A stretch of 64,000 nt of DNA, from contig JBAIZL010000005.1 of the NCBI GenBank assembly GCA_036971475.1, positions 60,458,155 to 60,522,154 of the forward strand. Reading direction: 5' to 3'. The notes under the pieces were generated by a model that was not told where the DNA came from, searched no databases, and saw nothing but the letters and a program-made list of their open reading frames with translations. This document shows positions 1 through 11,600 of this stretch, piece by piece. The position numbers and the translations under genes were made by a program. Position 1 is the first letter of the stretch. Each line of letters starts with the position of its first letter. This DNA is from Prosapia bicincta (lineage: Eukaryota > Arthropoda > Insecta > Hemiptera > Cercopidae).

Positions 1-645
1 GCACGACATTTTGGATTCAAGCGGAATAGCAACAACGCATTGTTCATTGAAACATTTAACAAATAGGACACCATAGGCCAATACCACTTCTTGTTTTGTA
101 TGTTTATTCTGTACGATGCTATGTGTTTGTCATTACAGTCGACTCCTTCCATGTTATGTATTATACAAAACTACACATGGAGGTTGGTCCAGAGTAATGT
201 GCTTTTTCTGAGCTTTTGACCAACCTTTAGCTTTTCCTGTGGGAGCTACGCCAGCCGATGTTGAAGCCGTCGTAAACACGTTATTGTCGTGATATTAAAC
301 AAGTGTAATCCCAGTATCTACATCTGTCTCTTGATGGTATGTACCTCTAGCTTCTTTATTCATAATATTAGAATTAGGAAAGAGGGTGTCTTCTATTCGT
401 TCACTTCGAACAGTACCAGTTTTGTCATAGCCGTGTTCTTCAATGTCTCAAGAAGACGTAAAGAAGTTGTCAAAATACAAGCTGTAACGCCTATCTTGAG
501 GAAGCTTAGATGATAAGTCAATTACAACAGAGCCTTTCAGCCCAAGCTGAGGGATCATTGTTCTACTGCCCTTTCCTTGGTACGGTATACCCTGAACAAT
601 GTACCCAAGTCTTGTGGCAAGAATCCAAATCTTGTATCCGAAGCG
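1..645 (-). pseudogene. piggyBac transposase, C-terminal half, broken
   Basis: Read on the minus strand, this stretch translates to piggyBac-family transposase segments in the expected order: FGYKIWILATRLGY near 645, then YFDNFFTS, TGTVRSERIED, MNKEARGTYHQ, GKAKGWSKAQKKHITLDQP, and near the left edge GVDCNDKHIASYRI followed by KKWYWP. The aspartates in FDNFFTS and GVD correspond to catalytic acidic positions of the family. A TGA directly after FFTS and later stops or frameshifts break the frame, so no protein of useful length is made. The N-terminal half is absent: homology ends near 645 and block A begins at about 657. The fragment also runs off the left window edge. A probable N-terminal piece of the same family lies at 44640-45000, just before block C. 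Confidence 0.85.
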
Positions 646-656
646 AATTGTAATTA

Positions 657-3586
657 TTTATTGTTGTTGTATCATGTCTCTTTGTTATTTATTATTTAAG
701 TAATTTAAATTTTAGTTTTTAGACATTACTCTTAATATGCAATGAAGACCAAAATCGATTTTTTGTGTTTCCATCTCATATTTATATATTTTTTTTCAAA
801 AACCTGTCTTCAATTTGATGGTTTAATACATTCACTGCTATAGACAAAACCTCTAACTGTCATTAGAACTTTAAAAATAGTAAAAATGGTGTCTGAGATG
901 ATATTTCAGGATGTGTGGGGTAAGGACTGTGTGCAATTTTTAATTAACACCCGCCAACAAAAGATTGTCTAAAAAATCATACTTTGAAGTAAGGTTGAAA
1001 AAGTACTATAAAATGAAAAATAAAAGTATTAAATTATATTTAGAATTCTAGAATAATATTTACAACCTAGGCACAATAAATATTATTGAACAATGAGAAA
1101 TTAAGAAAAACTTGTTTTTGTCACTTGTAATTGATTAAAATAGTCTCTTTTAGCCAGTAAATAGAATTCGCTTCAAACCAGTAGTATTGCAACACCAAAC
1201 CAGGTCTTATTCACCTTCTTTGTATTAATTTGCTCTACTACCTTGGCCTAAATATTTTATTAATATGATAAGTTATCATTTGCCATGCCAAAATCATTAT
1301 CACTAACATGTGCAACAAACATAACTATCTCAAATCTAACTATATTCAAATAAAGCATTAAACCTAACATGCAAATAATAAAAAAAAGAACTTGTTTATA
1401 TGACTTAATAAATTACAATTCCCCCATAAGGGAAAAATGGAGCACAATCAAAACCTGATGGGTAATATGGCTTCATCAATTTAAGCATAACACATGAACA
1501 ACGTGTATACTTTTGACAGTAGCTGAGCGCTTTTTTAGGTACATTTACTTGCCCCTTTACTGATAAATTCATGGTTTCATTGCTTAGTCATTGCTAAAAG
1601 TTTTGTTACTGTAGTGTACACAAATCAGTTTCCTACATTGCTTATGCTCTAGACATCTGTGTTTGACGACGTTTGTTATGGCTGACAGTTACACACTATT
1701 TGCCACTATTTGTTAGGAATACAATGTGGTTGAATATTAATCATAAATACTCAAAATTCTCTTAACCACAATATTTTTTCTATTTTACCCTTATGTACAT
1801 TTCAGTTACTAAGTAACCATCCTCAGAGAGATAACATTAAAAAACTGAATAATTTTACAAAAATACCTTATTTATAATCTAGAAAACTACTTACCCCCAT
1901 CGCTGCACACCGATCGCTGCAGCCAAACCTCTTAACAAAGGCGCATCCACAACCACTGAGTGAAAGCAAGAGATCCCATGTCAACTTACTAATATAATGA
2001 ATTCTAAATAAAAAGATTTAAAAATAACCAACTTAAAATTATTTATATAAATCATAATCTACTTAACAAGTGAGTACGAAATTGAATGAGGAATAGGACC
2101 TCTGTCAGAATTTAATAAAATATCACGGTCATGTTTACTAATATATAAACTTTCGAAACTATCAACAAATTTATTGGTCCTAATATCCTTAAACAACTTG
2201 ACATTATTAATATCTAGATTGTGATTGGTCTCTTAATTTTGGGAGCAATACTTGACTTATCACATCTTTGGTATTTAATATCCCTAATCTGTTCTTTAAA
2301 TCTAGGTATAACTTTTCGTTTTATTCTTCCAATATGCATTACTTCACAATATTAAAGAAATAATTTATTTTTTAAACTATTTGTGTAGTAACCCAACTTT
2401 ATATCTGGATAAATGTTTTGAGATATTTCATATTGGGGACAAATTATAAACATATATAATATAAACTGTCAACAAGTAGTGAACCCCAACTGATATTTTT
2501 TTAAACTGTCAAGAAGAAGTAATATGCCTCAACTGTTTTCTTTTACTTTGATACCCTGTATAATGAATACTTGTCGGTACAATATCAATTTTTTAAAGAG
2601 AAAACCTACACAACATTTGTTCATTAAGTGACACAGGCTAAGTGACGAATTGTATATTAAGTTTCACTGCTCTGACCTACTGATTATGTTTAGATAAGTT
2701 AAGATAACATTTACATCAAAACTGGAAATGATTTCTAAAATATAAAACTGTTCATAAATTAGGCAGATGTTTGGATTACAATAACAGGAGAACCAAACCA
2801 TTGTTCATGCAAGACATGGAACCAAATAAAATTAGTAACCTATGTATTAATGTCAGACAACACTTTAAGAATTAAAAAAAAAATAATAAAAAACAATGAA
2901 TATCTCCATATGGTGAACTGAACCTTATCCTATGAAATGATAGGATGAAGTGCAAAGATAGGATATTACCAGGTTTGGTCTTATTATAGTGGTGTCACTA
3001 AATCAAATTTTTATTATTCAATGGGCCTCCTTGGTGGTTTTAGTGTCATCTAGTATATTAACCTGTTTTAAAATGCATGAAATTTGAATAAATGGACTGC
3101 AAAATGAAGCTGAGTTAATTTGTTCAACAAGCATTTAATCATTTTACAATGGTTTTATTGTCTAAGAAACTTTGTTATGATTAAGTTTTGTATCTAAAAT
3201 ATTTAAACGATTTCAAATTATTATTTAATCATTATTATTTAATACTAAAAATGAATATTTTTGTAATGTCTCTTATCTGTAACAAATAGGGAATGAGAAA
3301 CAATAATCATGCAACGTTTTTGTATCAGTAATTTCTTGGTATTAGAGGCAACATTTAAATACTACAGTGATTAAAAAAATTGTTTAAAACCATTCTAGTA
3401 TATATGTAGGCAAGGAGAATGTCAACTTAAAGTATGTACATAAATATATAAATATTCATTCTCAATGTGTTGCCTATGAATCTGACTTTAATAATGGAAT
3501 GTGTTTTGTTAAGGCGTAATTAGTTATAATCAAATTTTAAAATAAATGGTGAAAAGTTTAAAATGAAAAAATTATTATATTTTCAG
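657..3586. repeat. Upstream segment of block A, near-identical to 45563-48488
   Basis: This is AT-rich sequence with no convincing gene. It aligns almost base for base with 45563-48488, with only scattered substitutions and small indels. The last kilobase also aligns, more loosely, with 23490-24498. It probably holds the promoter, 5' exon and intron of the zinc-finger gene, but I cannot place a promoter. A small GC-richer island at about 1895-1980 reads on the minus strand into a good splice donor (GGG then GTAAGTAG), and it recurs at about 46795-46875. Confidence 0.8.
3573..3586 (+). other. Conserved 3' splice site before zinc-finger ORF 1
   Basis: TATATTTTCAG ends at 3586, and the same acceptor sits at equivalent positions before the other two ORFs (ending 24498 and 48488). 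In frame with the downstream ATG there is a stop at 3630-3632, so the exon starts with a short untranslated leader and translation should start at 3666. This fits a gene with a non-coding 5' exon and one coding exon. The donor was not located. Confidence 0.5.
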
Positions 3587-3665
3587 ATAGTCTGTGGAAA
3601 TGGTTAACTAAAATTGGAATAAGAAGATTTAAAAAGAATCTATTAGAACTCAAAATCATCCAGCA

Positions 3666-4904
3666 ATGTATTACAACACCAGTAACCAGAATGCAGATAC
3701 AATATGCAACTTCAGAGCATCAGCAATGTCAGAGCTCATGGTTAGTATGAAGAAGAAAAGAATTAACCTATTAAAATGTAGACATTGTTGTTTTGGAGGC
3801 TCAAAGATAAATGAGTTTATAACCCACTTGAAAAAACACATTCGTATAAAACCTTACAAGCATCATCAATGGAACTTTTCTTATTTAATCTCAACTAGTT
3901 TTAAAACATACTTTAAACGCCGTCATAGGAAAAAACCTTTCAAATGTTCACAGTGTCATTATTCAGCTTCTGTTAAAGGAAATCTTATAAAACATTTACA
4001 TACCCATTCTGGAGAAAAACCTTACAAATGTTCACAGTGCAATTATTCAGCTTCTGTAAAAAGAAATCTTATAAGACATTTACGTACCCATTCTGGAGAA
4101 AAACCTTACAAATGTTCACAGTGTCATTATTCAGCTTCTGTTAAAGGAAATCTTATAAAACATTTACGTACCCATTCTGGAGAAAAACCTTACAAATGCT
4201 CACAATGTGATTATTCAGCTTCTGAAAAAGAAAGTCTTATAGTACATACTCGTACCCATTCTGGAGAAAAACCTTACAAATGTTCACAGTGCAATTATTC
4301 AGCTTCTGTAAAAAGAAATCTTATAAGACATTTACGTACCCATTCTGGAGAAAAACCTTACAAATGTTCACAGTGTCATTATTCAGCTTCTGTTAAAGGA
4401 AAACTTATAAGACATTTGCGTACCCATTCTGGAGAAAAACCTTACAAATGCTCACAATGTGATTATTCAGCTTCTCAAAAACAAAATCTTATAGTACATA
4501 CTCGTACCCATTCTGGAGAAAAACCTTACAAATGTTCACAGTGTGATTATTCAGCTTCTGTAAAAGGAAATTTTATCAGACATTTACGTACCCATTCTGG
4601 AGAAAACCCTTACAAATGCTCACAATGTGATTATTCAGCTTCTGAAAAAAGAAATCTTATAAGACATTCACGTACCCATTCTGGAGAAAAACCTTACAAA
4701 TGTTCACAGTGTCATTATTCAGCTTCTGTTAAAGGAAATCTTATAAAACATTTACGTACCCATTCTGGAGAAAAACCTTACAAATGCTCACAATGTGATT
4801 ATTCAGCTTCTCAAAAACGAAATCTTATAGTACATACTCGTACCCATTCTGGAGAAAAACCTTACAAATGTTCACAATGTGATTATTCAGCTTCTCAAAA
4901 ATAA
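3666..4904 (+). CDS. C2H2 zinc-finger protein 1 (412 aa, truncated by frameshift)
   Basis: A predicted nuclear DNA-binding protein made almost wholly of C2H2 zinc fingers. Residues 1-35 are a lysine-rich leader. An N-terminal finger follows (CRHC with HLKKH, about 38-60), then a decayed second finger lacking both cysteines (KHHQWNF). About eleven complete 28-residue fingers of the form KCSQC-DYSAS-x-K-x-x-L-x-x-H-x-R-T-H are joined by HSGEKPY linkers. The tyrosine two residues after the second cysteine recalls REST/CTCF-type fingers. Residues at helix positions -1, 2, 3 and 6 vary (for example V/G/N/K, E/E/S/V, Q/Q/N/V) while the rest is nearly invariant. The ORF ends inside finger 12 because of a one-base deletion that creates TAA at 4902-4904. 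There is no effector domain (KRAB, BTB, ZAD), so its role is unknown. The start is supported by an in-frame upstream stop at 3630. Confidence 0.8.
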   Translation: MYYNTSNQNADTICNFRASAMSELMVSMKKKRINLLKCRHCCFGGSKINEFITHLKKHIRIKPYKHHQWNFSYLISTSFKTYFKRRHRKKPFKCSQCHYSASVKGNLIKHLHTHSGEKPYKCSQCNYSASVKRNLIRHLRTHSGEKPYKCSQCHYSASVKGNLIKHLRTHSGEKPYKCSQCDYSASEKESLIVHTRTHSGEKPYKCSQCNYSASVKRNLIRHLRTHSGEKPYKCSQCHYSASVKGKLIRHLRTHSGEKPYKCSQCDYSASQKQNLIVHTRTHSGEKPYKCSQCDYSASVKGNFIRHLRTHSGENPYKCSQCDYSASEKRNLIRHSRTHSGEKPYKCSQCHYSASVKGNLIKHLRTHSGEKPYKCSQCDYSASQKRNLIVHTRTHSGEKPYKCSQCDYSASQK

Positions 4905-5359
4905 GTCTTTTAGTACATACTCGTACCCATTCTGGAGAAAAACCTTACAAGTGTTTACAGTGCGATTATTCAGCTTCTGTAAAAGGTGATCTTGTAACAC
5001 ATTCACGTACCCATTCTGGAGAAAAACCTTACAAATGTTCACAGTGTCATTATTCAGCTTCTGTTAAAGGAAATCTTATAAAACATTTATGTAATCATTC
5101 TGGAGTGAAAACTTACAAATGTTCAGGATGTGACTATGCAGTTTCGAGAAAAGGAGATCTTATAAAACACTTGCGTATACATTCTGGAGATAAACCCTAC
5201 AAATGTTCACAGTGTCATTATTCAGCTTCTCAAAAAGGAAGTCTTATAGTACATACTCGTACTCATTCTGGAGAAAAACCTTACAAATGTTCAGGATGTG
5301 ATTATTCAGCTTCTGTAAAAGGAAGAATTAAAATACATATGCATACTCATTATAAATAA
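4905..5359 (+). pseudogene. Frameshifted continuation of zinc-finger ORF 1
   Basis: After the one-base deletion near 4900, the next frame stays open from about 4907 to a TAA at 5357-5359. It encodes the rest of finger 12 and about five more fingers, including the distinctive CSGC-DYAVSRKGDLIKH finger that also occurs in ORF 3 at about 49770. The inner ATG at 5105 gives an 84-residue ORF, but it starts mid-finger and is unlikely to be a separate gene. The original array therefore had about 17 regular fingers. A real frameshift or an assembly error at a run of A would look the same here. Confidence 0.7.
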
Positions 5360-5634
5360 AAACCTATTAATTGTTCACAGTGCGATTATTCAGTTTCTCA
5401 GAAAGGAAATTTTATATACCATATAAATACCCACTCTTGAGAAAAACCTTATAAATGTTCACAGTGTGAATATACAGCTTGTTTAAAAGGAAGTCTTATA
5501 ACACATTTACATACCTATTCTTGAGAAAAACTCTATAAATTTTCATAGTGTGATTTTCCAGCTTCTGAAAAAGGAAGTCTTATATAACAGTGCTTACACA
5601 TTCTGTAGAAAACCTGTACAAATGTTCACAGTAT
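5360..5634 (+). pseudogene. Decayed finger modules after ORF 1
   Basis: About three 84-bp finger modules are recognisable by CAGTGCGATTATTCAG and AAACCTTATAAATG motifs but carry TAA, TGA and TAG codons. The first contains the AATAAAAACCTATTAATTG junction that became an eight-copy array in block C. They bridge the coding fingers and the 168-bp satellite. Confidence 0.7.
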
Positions 5635-8600
5635 GATTATTCATGTTCTGGAAAATGAAGTCTTTTAAAATATATAGATACCCATTCGAAAGTAAAACTT
5701 TACAAACATTCATAGTGTGATATTTCAGCTTCTGTAAAAAGAAGTATTAAATTACATATCCGCACCCATTCTAGAGAAAAACCTTACAAATGTTAACAGT
5801 GTGATTATTCAGCTTCTGGAAAATGAAGTCTTTTAAAATATATAGATACCCATCCTGAAGAAAAACTTTACAAATATTCATAGTGTGATATTTCAGCTTC
5901 TGTAAAAGGAAGTATTAAATTACATATCCGCACCCATTCTAGAGAAAAACCTTACAAATGTTCACAGTGTGATTATTCAGCTTCTGGAAAATGAAGTCTT
6001 ATAAAATATATAGATACCCATCCTGAAGAAAAACTATACAAATATTCATAGTGTGATATTTCAGCTTCTGTAAAAGGAAGTATTAAATTACATATCCGCA
6101 CCCATTCTAGAGAAAAACCTTACAAATGTTCACAGTGTGATTATTCAGCTTCTGGAAAATGAAGTCTTATAAAATATATAGATACCCATCCTGAAGAAAA
6201 ACTTTACAAATATTCATAGTGTGATATTTCAGCTTCTGTAAAAGGAAGTATTAAATTACATATCCACACCCATTCTAGAGAAAAACCTTACAAATGTTCA
6301 CAGTGTGATTATTCAGCTTCTGGAAAATGAAGTCTTTTAAAATATATAGATACCCATTCGAAAGTAAAACTTTACAAACATTCATAGTGTGATATTTCAG
6401 CTTCTGTAAAAGGAAGCATTAAATTACATATCCACACCCATTCTAGAGAAAAACCTTACAAATGTTCACAGTGTGATTATTCAGCTTCTGGAAAATGAAG
6501 TCTTTTAAAATATATAGATACCCATCCTGAAGAAAAACTTTACAAATATTCATAGTGTGATATTTCAGCTTCTGTAAAAGGAAGTATTAAATTACATATC
6601 CACACCCATTCTAGAGAAAAACCTTACAAATGTTCACAGTGTGATTATTCAGCTTCTGGAAAATGAAGTCTTATAAAATATATAGATACCCATTCGAAAG
6701 TAAAACTTTACAAACATTCATAGTGTGATATTTCAGCTTCTGTAAAAGGAAGTATTAAATTACATATCCACACCCATTCTAGAGAAAAACCTTACAAATG
6801 TTCACAGTGTGATTATTCAGCTTCTGGAAAATGAAGTCTTTTAAAATATATAGATACCCATCCTGAAGAAAAACTTTACAAATATTCATAGTGTGATATT
6901 TCAGCTTCTGTAAAAGGAAGTATTAAATTACATATCCACACCCATTCTAGAGAAAAACCTTACTAATGTTCACAGTGTGATTATTCAGCTTCTGGAAAAT
7001 GAAGTCTTATAAAATATATAGATACCCATTCGAAAGTAAAACTTTACAAACATTCATAGTGTGATATTTCAGCTTCTGTAAAAGGAAGTATTAAATTACA
7101 TATCCACACCCATTCTAGAGAAAAACCTTACAAATGTTCACAGTGTGATTATTCAGCTTCTGGAAAATGAAGTCTTTTAAAATATATAGATACCCATCCT
7201 GAAGAAAAACTTTACAAATATTCATAGTGTGATATTTCAGCTTCTGTAAAAGGAAGTATTAAATTACATATCCACACCCATTCTAGAGAAAAACCTTACA
7301 AATGTTCACAGTGTGATTATTCAGCTTCTGGAAAATGAAGTCTTATAAAATATATAGATACCCATTCGAAAGTAAAACTTTACAAACATTCATAGTGTGA
7401 TATTTCAGCTTCTGTAAAAGGAAGTCTTATATAACATATGATTACACATTCTGTAGATAACCTGTACAAATGTTAACAGTATGATTATTCAGCTTCTGGA
7501 AAATGAAGTCTTGTAAAATATATAGATACCCATCCTGAAGAAAAACTTTACAAACATTCATAGTGTGATATTTCAGCTTCTGTAAAAGGAAGTATTAAAT
7601 TACATATCCACACCCATTCTAGAGAAAAACCTTACAAATGTTCACAGTGTGATTATTCAGCTTCTGGAAAATGAAGTCTTTTAAAATATATAGATACCCA
7701 TCCTGAAGAAAAACTTTACAAATATTCATAGTGTGATATTTCAGCTTCTGTAAAAGGAAGTATTAAATTACATATCCACACCCATTCTAGAGAAAAACCT
7801 TACAAATGTTCACAGTGTGATTATTCAGCTTCTGGAAAATGAAGTCTTTTAAAATATATAGATACCCATTCGAAAGTAAAACTTTACAAACATTCATAGT
7901 GTGATATTTCAGCTTCTGTAAAAGGAAGTATTAAATTACATATCCACACCCATTCTAGAGAAAAACCTTACAAATGTTCACAGTGTGATTATTCAGCTTC
8001 TGGAAAATGAAGTCTTATAAAATATATAGATACCCATCCTGAAGAAAAACTTTACAAATATTCATAGTGTGATATTTCAGCTTCTGTAAAAGGAAGTATT
8101 AAATTACATATCCACACCCATTCTAGAGAAAAACCTTACAAATGTTCACAGTGTGATTATTCAGCTTCTGGAAAATGAAGTCTTTTAAAATATATAGATA
8201 CCCATCCTGAAGAAAAACTTTACAAACATTCATAGTGTGATATTTCAGCTTCTGTAAAAGGAAGTATTAAATTACATATCCACACCCATTCTAGAGAAAA
8301 ACCTTACAAATGTTCACAGTGTGATTATTCAGCTTCTGGAAAATGAAGTCTTATAAAATATATAGATACCCATCCTGAAGAAAAACTTTACAAATATTCA
8401 TAGTGTGATATTTCAGCTTCTGTAAAAGGAAGTATTAAATTACATATCCACACCCATTCTAGAGAAAAACCTTACAAATGTTCACAGTGTGATTATTCAG
8501 CTTCTGGAAAATGAAGTATTTTAAAATATATAGATACCCATCCTGAAGAAAAACTTTACAAATATTCATAGTGTGATATTTCAGCTTCTGTAAAAGGAAG

Positions 8601-11600
8601 TATTAAATTACATATCCACACCCATTCTAGAGAAAAACCTTACAAATGTTCACAGTGTGATTATTCAGCTTCTGGAAAATGAAGTCTTTTAAAATATATA
8701 GATACCCATCCTGAAGAAAAACTTTACAAACATTCATAGTGTGATATTTCAGCTTCTGTAAAAGGAAGTATTAAATTACATATCCACACCCATTCTAGAG
8801 AAAAACCTTACAAATGTTCACAGTGTGATTATTCAGCTTCTGGAAAATGAAGTCTTATAAAATATATAGATACCCATCCTGAAGAAAAACTTTACAAATA
8901 TTCATAGTGTGATATTTCAGCTTCTGTAAAAGGAAGTATTAAATTACATATCCACACCCATTCTAGAGAAAAACCTTACAAATGTTCACAGTGTGATTAT
9001 TCAGCTTCTGGAAAATGAAGTCTTATAAAATATATAGATACCCATCCTGAAGAAAAACTTTACAAATATTCATAGTGTGATATTTCAGCTTCTGTAAAAG
9101 GAAGTATTAAATTACATATCCGCACCCATTCTAGAGAAAAACCTTACAAATGTTCACAGTGTGATTATTCAGCTTCTGGAAAATGAAGTCTTATAAAATA
9201 TATAGATACCCATCCTGAAGAAAAACTTTACAAACATTCATAGTGTGATATTTCAGCTTCTGTAAAAGGAAGTATTAAATTACATATCCACACCCATTCT
9301 AGAGAAAAACCTTACAAATGTTCACAGTGTGATTATTCAGCTTCTGGAAAATGAAGTCTTTTAAAATATATAGATACCCATCCTGAAGAAAAACTTTACA
9401 AATATTCATAGTGTGATATTTCAGCTTCTGTAAAAGGAAGTATTAAATTACATATCCACACCCATTCTAGAGAAAAACCTTACAAATGTTCACAGTGTGA
9501 TTATTCAGCTTCTGGAAAATGAAGTCTTATAAAATATATAGATACCCATTCGAAAGTAAAACTTTACAAACATTCATAGTGTGATATTTCAGCTTCTGTA
9601 AAAGGAAGTATTAAATTACATATCCACACCCATTCTAGAGAAAAACCTTACAAATGTTCACAGTGTGATTATTCAGCTTCTGGAAAATGAAGTCTTATAA
9701 AATATATAGATACCTATCCTGAAGAAAAACTTTACAAACATTCATAGTGTGATATTTCAGCTTCTGTAAAAGGAAGTATTAAATTACATATCCACACCCA
9801 TTCTAGAGAAAAACCTTACAAATGTTCACAGTGTGATTATTCAGCTTCTGGAAAATGAAGTCTTTTAAAATATATAGATACCCATCCTAAAGAAAAACTT
9901 TACAAATATTCATAGTGTGATATTTCAGCTTCTGTAAAAGGAAGTATTAAATTACATATCCGCACCCATTCTAGAGAAAACCTTACAAATGTTCACAGTG
10001 TGATTATTCAGCTTCTGGAAAATGAAGTCTTATAAAATATATAGATACCCATCCTGAAGAAAAACTTTACAAACATTCATAGTGTGATATTTCAGCTTCT
10101 GTAAAAGGAAGTATTAAATTACATATCCACACCCATTCTAGAGAAAAACCTTACAAATGTTCACAGTGTGATTATTCAGCTTCTGGAAAATGAAGTCTTA
10201 TAAAATATATAGATACCCATCCTGAAGAAAAACTTTACAAATATTCATAGTGTGATATTTCAGCTTCTGTAAAAGGAAGTATTAAATTACATATCCGCAC
10301 CCATTCTAGAGAAAAACCTTACAAATGTTCACAGTGTGATTATTCAGCTTCTGGAAAATGAAGTCTTATAAAATATATAGATACCCATCCTGAAGAAAAA
10401 CTTTACAAACATTCATAGTGTGATATTTCAGCTTCTGTAAAAGGAAGTATTAAATTACATATCCACACCCATTCTAGAGAAAAACCTTACAAATGTTCAC
10501 AGTGTGATTATTCAGCTTCTGGAAAATGAAGTCTTTTAAAATATATAGATACCCATCCTGAAGAAAAACTTTACAAATATTCATAGTGTGATATTTCAGC
10601 TTCTGTAAAAGGAAGTATTAAATTACATATCCACACCCATTCTAGAGAAAAACCTTACAAATGTTCACAGTGTGATTATTCAGCTTCTGGAAAATGAAGT
10701 CTTATAAAATATATAGATACCCATTCGAAAGTAAAACTTTACAAACATTCGTAGTGTGATATTTCAGCTTCTGTAAAAGGAAGTATTAAATTACATATCC
10801 ACACCCATTCTAGAGAAAAACCTTACAAATGTTCACAGTGTGATTATTCAGCTTCTGGAAAATGAAGTCTTATAAAATATATAGATACCTATCCTGAAGA
10901 AAAACTTTACAAACATTCATAGTGTGATATTTCAGCTTCTGTAAAAGGAAGTATTAAATTACATATCCACACCCATTCTAGAGAAAAACCTTACAAATGT
11001 TCACAGTGTGATTATTCAGCTTCTGGAAAATGAAGTCTTTTAAAATATATAGATACCCATCCTGAAGAAAAACTTTACAAATATTCATAGTGTGATATTT
11101 CAGCTTCTGTAAAAGGAAGTATTAAATTACATATCCGCACCCATTCTAGAGAAAAACCTTACAAATGTTCACAGTGTGATTATTCAGCTTCTGGAAAATG
11201 AAGTCTTATAAAATATATAGATACCCATCCTGAAGAAAAACTTTACAAACATTCATAGTGTGATATTTCAGCTTCTGTAAAAGGAAGTATTAAATTACAT
11301 ATCCACACCCATTCTAGAGAAAACCCTTACAAATGTTCACAGTGTGATTATTCAGCTTCTGGAAAATGAAGTCTTATAAAATATATAGATACCCATCCTG
11401 AAGAAAAACTGTACAAATATTCATAGTGTGATATTTCAGCTTCTGTAAAAGGAAGTATTAAATTACATATCCGCACCCATTCTAGAGAAAAACCTTACAA
11501 ATGTTCACAGTGTGATTATTCAGCTTCTGGAAAATGAAGTCTTATAAAATATATAGATACCCATCCTGAAGAAAAACTTTACAAACATTCATAGTGTGAT

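Noticed and set aside
5105..5359. Separate small 84-aa zinc-finger gene
   Set aside because: Its frame is continuous with the frameshifted end of ORF 1 from about 4907 and its ATG lies inside a finger linker.
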